DNA of 64,000 nucleotides from assembly GCA_036768485.1 (NCBI GenBank), contig JAVLUZ010000615.1:310001-374000 (forward strand), in the 5' to 3' direction. This DNA comes from Mermis nigrescens (taxonomy: Eukaryota > Nematoda > Enoplea > Mermithida > Mermithidae). Below are positions 58,675 to 64,000 of the stretch, one piece after another (position 1 is the first letter of the stretch; every line of letters begins with the position of its first letter). The notes under the pieces were generated by a model, which searched no databases, had not been told where the DNA came from, and saw nothing but the letters and a program-made list of their open reading frames with translations. A program made the translations under genes and the position numbers.

Positions 58675-58852
58675 CTGCGAAACAAATATATGATTTTTAG
58701 AATTTGTAAGAATTAATTTTTAATTTTTTACCATTTTTCGTTTTAAATAATTTCATATAACTTTTTAAATTTCCTTATCGATTAGTTTTTTACTACTCGA
58801 TTCCCGAATCAATCGGTGCATTAGTTGAATAAAAAGCGAAATCGAAAACGAT

Positions 58853-59830
58853 CAGGGGCCGGTTTCAATATAGCGACTTAAGTCTGGAATCAGACTTAAG
58901 TTCAAAATTAGAACTTAAGTCTGAACTTAGCGGTTTCAATAAGAATTTTAAGTTCGGACTTGAGTCGAACTTAAGTCCGCACGAATAAGCCGGTTTCAAT
59001 AAAATTAAGTTGGAACTTAAGTTCCGATTTAAGTTGCAAATATTCAAGACAGCACGGAGCTGTCTTAAGTCAGTTCAGTACTGCACAATTCTACATTAGC
59101 TGGATATTTCTTTTTAGAATTTACATAAGCACAACTCCTTCAGCTTTTAAATTTCTTTTGTTGACTAATTAGATGATCGATTTTTGTCCTCCATGCTTTT
59201 TAACGGTGCAACAACGACAACGGGACAGATAAATGGGGATCATCGCTTAGATGAATGACTACGTCGATTACGAGCGAGCAAATAGGCTTGTTGGACTTGG
59301 GACCATACATGCACGTAGGGAAAGGTTTGGGGGTCCTAACCCCCTAAAAATTGAAAATCTATTAATGAAAATCAGGCAAAATGAAGGCCAAAAACGAATA
59401 AAAATTTAAAATTTTCCTTTAAAAGTGCTTCAAATTGGCCAGAAACTGTGTAATAATGCAGTTTTAACACTAATACGCTTATACCAGTTTTTGAAGTCAT
59501 TTTTGCCTAAAAAGATCCATTTTTCACTTCCCCCTTAGACTAGCTGACCCCCTAGATGGGCCATGCTATCCATCTATGCTTCGGACCCGATGTAACCTCC
59601 TCGCAAGTCTATACTTGCCCTGTACGCCTCCAACGGGCAGCAGTTGAGCTCGATTTTCCCCAAAAACTTAAGTTCCAACTTAAGTCCTAACTTAAGATCA
59701 AACTTTACGAGTTCGGACTCAATTTTCCATTGAAACCGACTTAAGTTCTGACTTATCCTAGTTGGAACTTTAGGACTTAAGTTCAGACTTAAGTTCGGAC
59801 TTAAGTTTATCTTATTGAAACCGGCCCCTG
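58853..59830. mobile_element. Foldback-like element with AACTTAAG-rich arms, about 978 bp with insert
   Basis: The termini are exact inverse copies, CAGGGGCCGGTTTCAATA and TATTGAAACCGGCCCCTG. Both arms (58,853-59,045 and 59,665-59,830) are rich in ACTTAAGTTC / GAACTTAAGT and repeat GGTTTCAATAA several times. The middle holds a nested MITE-B. No TSD longer than AT is visible. Confidence 0.83.
59304..59578 (+). mobile_element. MITE-B, 275 bp, nested in the foldback-like element
   Basis: It starts CATACATGCACGTAGGG and ends GCTATCCATCTATG. The flanks CTTGGGAC (59296-59303) and CTTCGGAC (59579-59586) match in 7 of 8. Confidence 0.88.
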
Positions 59831-60106
59831 ATAAGAAGTCTGGAACAATTTTTTCGAAGGAAGTTTTAAAAAAATTTTACGGAGTTAACGAAGGCAATAG
59901 AACCTATTTTACTCAAATAGGCGAATGGACTATTATCATCGTTAAAACTAAACTTGTTGCATATAATGAGATTTTCGTGAAACATATTATTACGTACGTG
60001 GCTTTTGTTGTTAATTAGCAATTTTGTTATAGTCAAATGAGTGTTTTCATTCTCCCATGATAATAAAGCCATTACAGTACAAAATCGTACATGGGTTACG
60101 TAGGCG

Positions 60107-60712
60107 CAGTGGCGGATCTAGGATTTTCTTAAGGGGGACGGCGGTACCCTAACTTTACCAAAACAGTCAGAAATTGGTCCAAAAATTTGCCCTTACTCGC
60201 GAAATAGCGTTTTTTTGACGTTTTACATTGTCTACTTTTATTTAGAACCGCTTTTGACGCAACATTTTCGAAAATTTTGTGCGAAAAAAATCATGAAATT
60301 TCTTCGATTTTAGCCAAAAAAAGGCGCGAAACGCCGTACAATTTGTGAAATTTCGGCGGAAGGACATTTCAAAGCTTGATTTCGTAGTTTCCAAAATTTT
60401 TCAAAACTTTTTAAAAAAATTTTCAAAAAAGTTACTGACTTAAGCGTTTTAAGCCATCTATTTGCTCAAAACCATCGGATTTTTTAGCGCCATGTACTCA
60501 TTTTTTGACTCAATTTCGTTCAATTCGTCCGAATTTTTTAATTTTCATGGAAATTTTTTTTATGTTTTCATGCTTTAGGAAGAGGAAAGATAGAGCACCA
60601 TTAAAAACGCCAAAAAACGCTGTTTGTGACGCGATCCACCATTTTGAGCCCCAAAAAGGTGCTTTAAAATTTCATACCCATCATGTCAGAATTCTCGTGC
60701 TGTGCATGTCTG
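60107..60712 (+). mobile_element. MITE-F / MITE-D composite
   Basis: The first ~300 bp start CAGTGGCGGATCTAGG and follow MITE-F through GGCGCGAAACGCCG. From about 60,425 the sequence follows MITE-D to GTGCTGTGCATGTC. Either MITE-F was truncated by, or inserted into, a MITE-D. No joint TSD was found. Confidence 0.65.
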
Positions 60713-61331
60713 GGCGTGCGTGACCATAAGAAGAGGTTAAATCGGAAACAACCCTTCTATGCCCATTTATATGCTACACATTTTAGAGCCAATATTACAA
60801 CTACCTACTAATATAACTCATTTATAATTTTTTCTCCTATTGAATGTCATTACATCGTCATGCTGTAAGAAATTGGTTAACGTACTAAGTATTTTACCAC
60901 TTATTTTCGAGCCTGATTTTTCCCGACAATTCCACTCGAAAAATCGACAAATTTTCTCCTGGACTAGCTTTTTCCCTCATAGCATTCGGGATATTCTGCC
61001 TTCTCAAATGATTATATAGGTGCTTCTAGGAACATTTTCTATTATTCCCTCTTACATCCATTCGTTTTTCATTAGGATCCGATTTCGCAATCGTCAAAAC
61101 ATGCGCTTACATTAGCATGCGGGCGATGCAGAGCTCCAAAAATGAAGTAGATCCCCAGAAATACATTTTTAAATTCGTTTAAACTTTCAAAACTGTTAAT
61201 GCTATCGGACAAGCCCTGAGGAGAGGCCACAAAAAATTATGTTTTTCTGACAGTATCGCCATTTTTGCCCTTGTTCAACCTACAAGATGTTTCTGCGCTA
61301 GAATTTCAACGTTGCCATGTATGGTCTTATG

Positions 61332-61916
61332 CAATGGCGGATCTAGAATTTTCTTAAGAGGGGGGCGGTATCCCAACTTTTCCACAAACAGTCAAAATAG
61401 GTCCGAAAATTTGCCCTTAACGCGCCAAATAGCGTTTTTTCGGTGTTTTACATTGTATTCTTTTACATAAAATCACTTTTGACGCAATATTTTTCCGGAA
61501 AATTTTAGAATTTTAGACAATTTTGTACGGAAAATCATTAAATTTCTTTGACTTTTACAAAAATCTGGCGCGTAGCGCCGGAAAATTTGTGAAATTAAGG
61601 CGGATAGACGTCTAGAAGCATGATTTACTGCTTGATTTCCTGTTTTTATAACATTTGATGCGAAACATCGAAATGTTCAGTTCAAAATAAAAGAAAACTA
61701 TGCAAAAATAGAACAGAAAATGGCTTCCAGGTCGCCAAGAAAGTAAATAAAAGTCATTAATAGATATCATCCGGTGCGTAGCGCCAGAAAAATTTGAGAA
61801 ATTATGATCACTGACGGCCAAACATCATTGCAAATTGCATATCCATTCTTTATCTCGCCAAATATTTTTGGCCAATGGGGAGCCGCCGCCCCCGCCCCCC
61901 CTTATATCCGCGCCCG
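61332..61916 (+). mobile_element. MITE-F, 585 bp with perfect TSD
   Basis: It starts CAATGGCGGATCTAG and ends TTATATCCGCGCCCG. The perfect 8-bp TSD is GTCTTATG (61324-61331 and 61917-61924). The GC hairpin GGCGCGTAGCGCCGG is at 61,567, with a second GTGCGTAGCGCCAG near 61,773. Confidence 0.91.
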
Positions 61917-62689
61917 GTCTTATGATTAGACTTATCAATGTTCTATTGTATTCAGAATACAGTAACGATATGACGCCAAATACGGTCAGCACTGAATGAT
62001 TACTCTTTTTTATTTGAGGATAAGAGCGTTTCATAATGAGGCAGATGCGACTCTTTCCGGAAAAAAACTCGAAAAAACCTCGGATCGGATCGTAAGATCA
62101 TTGATGCTATATGCTTGCAGCAATGAGAAAAAATTTGGCACAAATGTAACATTGAATACACTAGAAAAAGAATCGATGGAATGTCGACAGAAAAGATAAA
62201 AACGTAAATTTTTTGAAGTAGGCTATTTTTTGCAGATGTAAAAAAGATATAACGATCTCTCTATCTCTCTCTTTCGACAGTTACAGATAGGTAACGTATT
62301 GAGCTTGATGTAAATTCCAGCGCCTCATAGTAGGGCCAAAAATTAGAAAAGCCCAGGCGCCTTGCGAATTTTTTTCACAATACATTAGCTCAATTCTAAT
62401 GGTAAAAAATGGTTTAAAAATAACAGAAGGGCCATAGGGCACCTTTCCTTGTTAGCATTGAACCGCTCGCAACATCGAGATAATAATGTCCTTGTATTCC
62501 TTTGATATTCGCCGCATTTGCGTATAAAACGGAATGCATTTTCCCAATCTGCGGGTTTCTGTTATTTTAATTTAGCGCGATCGTTTAACCTGCTATTGTG
62601 TTGACTTATCATAATGATCAAACAAATCTATTCATAAATTCTTAACTTACGTAATAAACGATCCGTTGTTTGATTAGAAAAGGAAAGCA

Positions 62690-62880
62690 AATGTTAAATG
62701 TAAAGTTAAATATGAATGATATAATATAATAGTTAAATATGAATTTTACAAATATTAAAAATAAATTAAATATTCAAATTAAATATTTAATACCTAGCAA
62801 TAACATAAATGAAGTAAATATTTTAAATAAGTAAGTTAAATATTGAATATAAATAAATATTGCATTTAAAATATTTTGAA
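62690..62880. repeat. AT-rich patch with AAATATTTAA / TTAAATAT repeats
   Basis: TTAAATAT and close variants recur about eight times in 190 bp. I see no unit long enough to call a tandem repeat. Confidence 0.6.
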
Positions 62881-63059
62881 CTTTACGGTAAGTCAATTTG
62901 AAATTTACAGATCGAAGAGTCTAAAACTGTAGGTATCTATTTTTCGAAGAATGAGCTATGAAAAGCATAGAAAAGCCAAACTGCAATATTATTTGATAAG
63001 ATCATAAAATGATTTTTAAAAATCGTAAAATCATGAAATCATAAAATAGGAATTGTAAT

Positions 63060-63140
63060 GATCGTAAGGGCGGGCAAAACTTTTTGGCCTCAATCACAAG
63101 GGCGGGCAACTCAATAATAAGGGCGGGTAAAAAAGGTACA
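63060..63140 (+). repeat. Three spaced AAGGGCGGGCAA motifs
   Basis: AAGGGCGGG occurs at about 63,066, 63,099 and 63,119, with CAA, CAA and TAA following. The spacing is uneven, so this may be a decayed minisatellite. Confidence 0.6.
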
Positions 63141-63434
63141 AAAATTATGGTAGAGCAAACAATAAAATTTCCTCATCAAGATCTACATGACCAAATTTTT
63201 TAAAAAGAACTTTAAAAATTCAAAAGTCAACTTCTGAGGTCTGCGGGCTCTACAAAATTCTGAGGGGCCCAAACCTCTCACAGCCATGGTGGTTATACCC
63301 ACACGTAAACGTGGTGGGGGGTTCAGGCATAGAGGGCGGAGGTTCTAGACCCCGGGAATCTGAAAGACCCAAAAATCAATGGACACCAAAATTGAATTTT
63401 AGGTGCTACTTTTGGCGATTTTGCACCATAGAAT

Positions 63435-63684
63435 AACACCTGGGGGTGGGGGTTTGGGGTATGCCCCCTCCTGAGAAACCAAAATATCACCAGAAACCAA
63501 AATACTTCCCGGAATTCAATTTTTAAATTTTTTTTTGTTTTTTTTCGCAATTTTTTGATGCCAATGGATAGTGTTCGATGAGAAACGTTGAAAAATTGTG
63601 TTTTTCGCCACATCACCATTTTAAGGCCATTTTTAATCTTTGAAAAATCTGGCGCCCCCAGCATTTTGGTGCCGCCCACTTACG
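63435..63684 (+). mobile_element. MITE-A copy
   Basis: It runs from ACACCTGGGGGTGGGGG through GATGCCAATGGATAGTG to GCCGCCCACTTACG. Length and order match the 248-bp copies. The flanks show no clean TSD. Confidence 0.78.
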
Positions 63685-64000
63685 CATCGGATTCCCCAGA
63701 ATTTGGTCGCCGCTTATGTATGGTTATACCCCTCTAGCTCTCCATTTACCCATAATATCCAATTTAGATAACCACCCATCTATCCGAAATCCATACCTAT
63801 CGATAGAATAAGCACGCGGGAGCGGAATTCGCATTTTTCGCCAGGTACGCTAGTTGCTTAAGATATATAACATGTGTTTTTCAATTCGTACACATTCAAA
63901 ATCGTTATACTTGTTCAAGGATTCTGATTTCGTTATGATTAGATTCGTAATTCATCGGCGACACGACCAACTTCAATTAGAAGTTGAGTAGCCCCCCTCA

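Larger units (their letters stand above)
52299..58361 (-). other. POLD1 intron between e2 and e3
   Basis: A 6,063-bp intron with MITE-I (52,785-52,966), an R-M remnant (53,745-53,860), MITE-B (55,652-55,930) and a MITE-A inside a MITE-A (56,413-56,919). There is a CT-rich microsatellite patch at 54,828-54,845. Long AT-rich stretches (52,980-53,740, 53,880-55,640, 56,930-58,350) hold nothing I can name. Confidence 0.9.
58675..64000 (-). other. POLD1 intron upstream of e1 (incomplete)
   Basis: No upstream exon was recognised. The region holds a foldback element with a nested MITE-B (58,853-59,830), a MITE-F/MITE-D composite (60,107-60,712), a full MITE-F (61,332-61,916), an AT-rich patch (62,690-62,880), three spaced AAGGGCGGG motifs (63,065-63,130) and a MITE-A (63,435-63,684). 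The intervals 60,730-61,320 and 61,930-62,680 show nothing I can name. Confidence 0.75.

Noticed and set aside
59815..60072. Overlapping 67- and 68-codon frames on both strands
   Set aside because: They begin in or at the edge of the foldback element, have no motif, and their antisense overlap is typical of chance frames in AT-rich DNA.
60890..61060. A minus-strand stretch reading SFEKAEY, similar to the POLD1 segment before Exo II
   Set aside because: The match is seven residues only, the frame then hits a stop, and neither the VITGYNI nor the NFD motif follows. I take it as chance.
63323..63679. A 118-codon open frame on the minus strand
   Set aside because: Most of it is the reverse strand of MITE-A, whose copies contain similar chance frames.
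1..64000. A CRISPR array, phage, bacterial operon or other defence system
   Set aside because: There are no regularly spaced identical repeats with unique spacers, no bacterial gene density and no ribosome-binding sites. The only genes are split eukaryotic exons and a transposase relic.

Overview
This is eukaryotic, AT-rich nuclear DNA, and the whole 64 kb appears to lie inside one host gene on the minus strand: POLD1, the catalytic subunit of DNA polymerase delta. Ten consecutive coding exons were read from the sequence, from 58,674 down to 2,325. Together they give 438 codons plus two bases. They run from the exonuclease domain (the Exo III motif is present) through polymerase motifs A, B and C to the start of the region after the palm. 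Every junction keeps phase, every intron is GT..AG, and no exon carries a stop or frameshift, so the gene looks functional. The 5' exons lie beyond position 64,000 and the 3' exons lie left of position 1. The protein resembles animal, especially arthropod, POLD1. I infer an invertebrate, most likely an insect or other arthropod, and cannot name the species.

Layout, right to left in transcript order: exons e1 and e2 at 58.3-58.7 kb (separated by a 61-bp intron), e3 and e4 at 51.3-52.3 kb, e5 at 46.4 kb, e6 at 42.3 kb, e7 at 39.7 kb, e8 at 37.1 kb, then a 30.7-kb intron, e9 at 6.2 kb and e10 at 2.4 kb. Exons make up about 2% of the window.

The introns are packed with transposon copies. I grouped them by comparing copies inside the window and named the families MITE-A to MITE-K. 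Most are short non-autonomous DNA elements. For many copies I can read an 8-bp target-site duplication (TSD) and ends of the type CA...TG or CAG...CTG, the signature of the hAT superfamily. One 1.7-kb element (28,430-30,155, perfect 8-bp TSD) still holds a broken hAT transposase C-terminus, which supports this. Insertions nest: A in A, A in C, A in I, A next to a foldback arm, B in a foldback, G in F. This gives a relative order of activity, with A, B and G late. There are also three elements with repeat-rich inverted arms (3.3-4.4, 20.2-22.0 and 58.9-59.8 kb), a long-TIR element with a TAA duplication (31.7-33.0 kb), and a recent tandem triplication of a 345-bp unit (35.8-36.8 kb).

The most unusual observations are: a GC-rich hairpin (GGCGCGAAGCGCC) shared by six or more otherwise different element families; the inverted minisatellite arms around a TTAATTAA-rich loop; and MITEs lying 35-62 nt from splice sites of five of the ten POLD1 exons. 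I found no other host gene, no RNA gene, no CRISPR array and no bacterial-type operon. Other open frames are short and of chance length.
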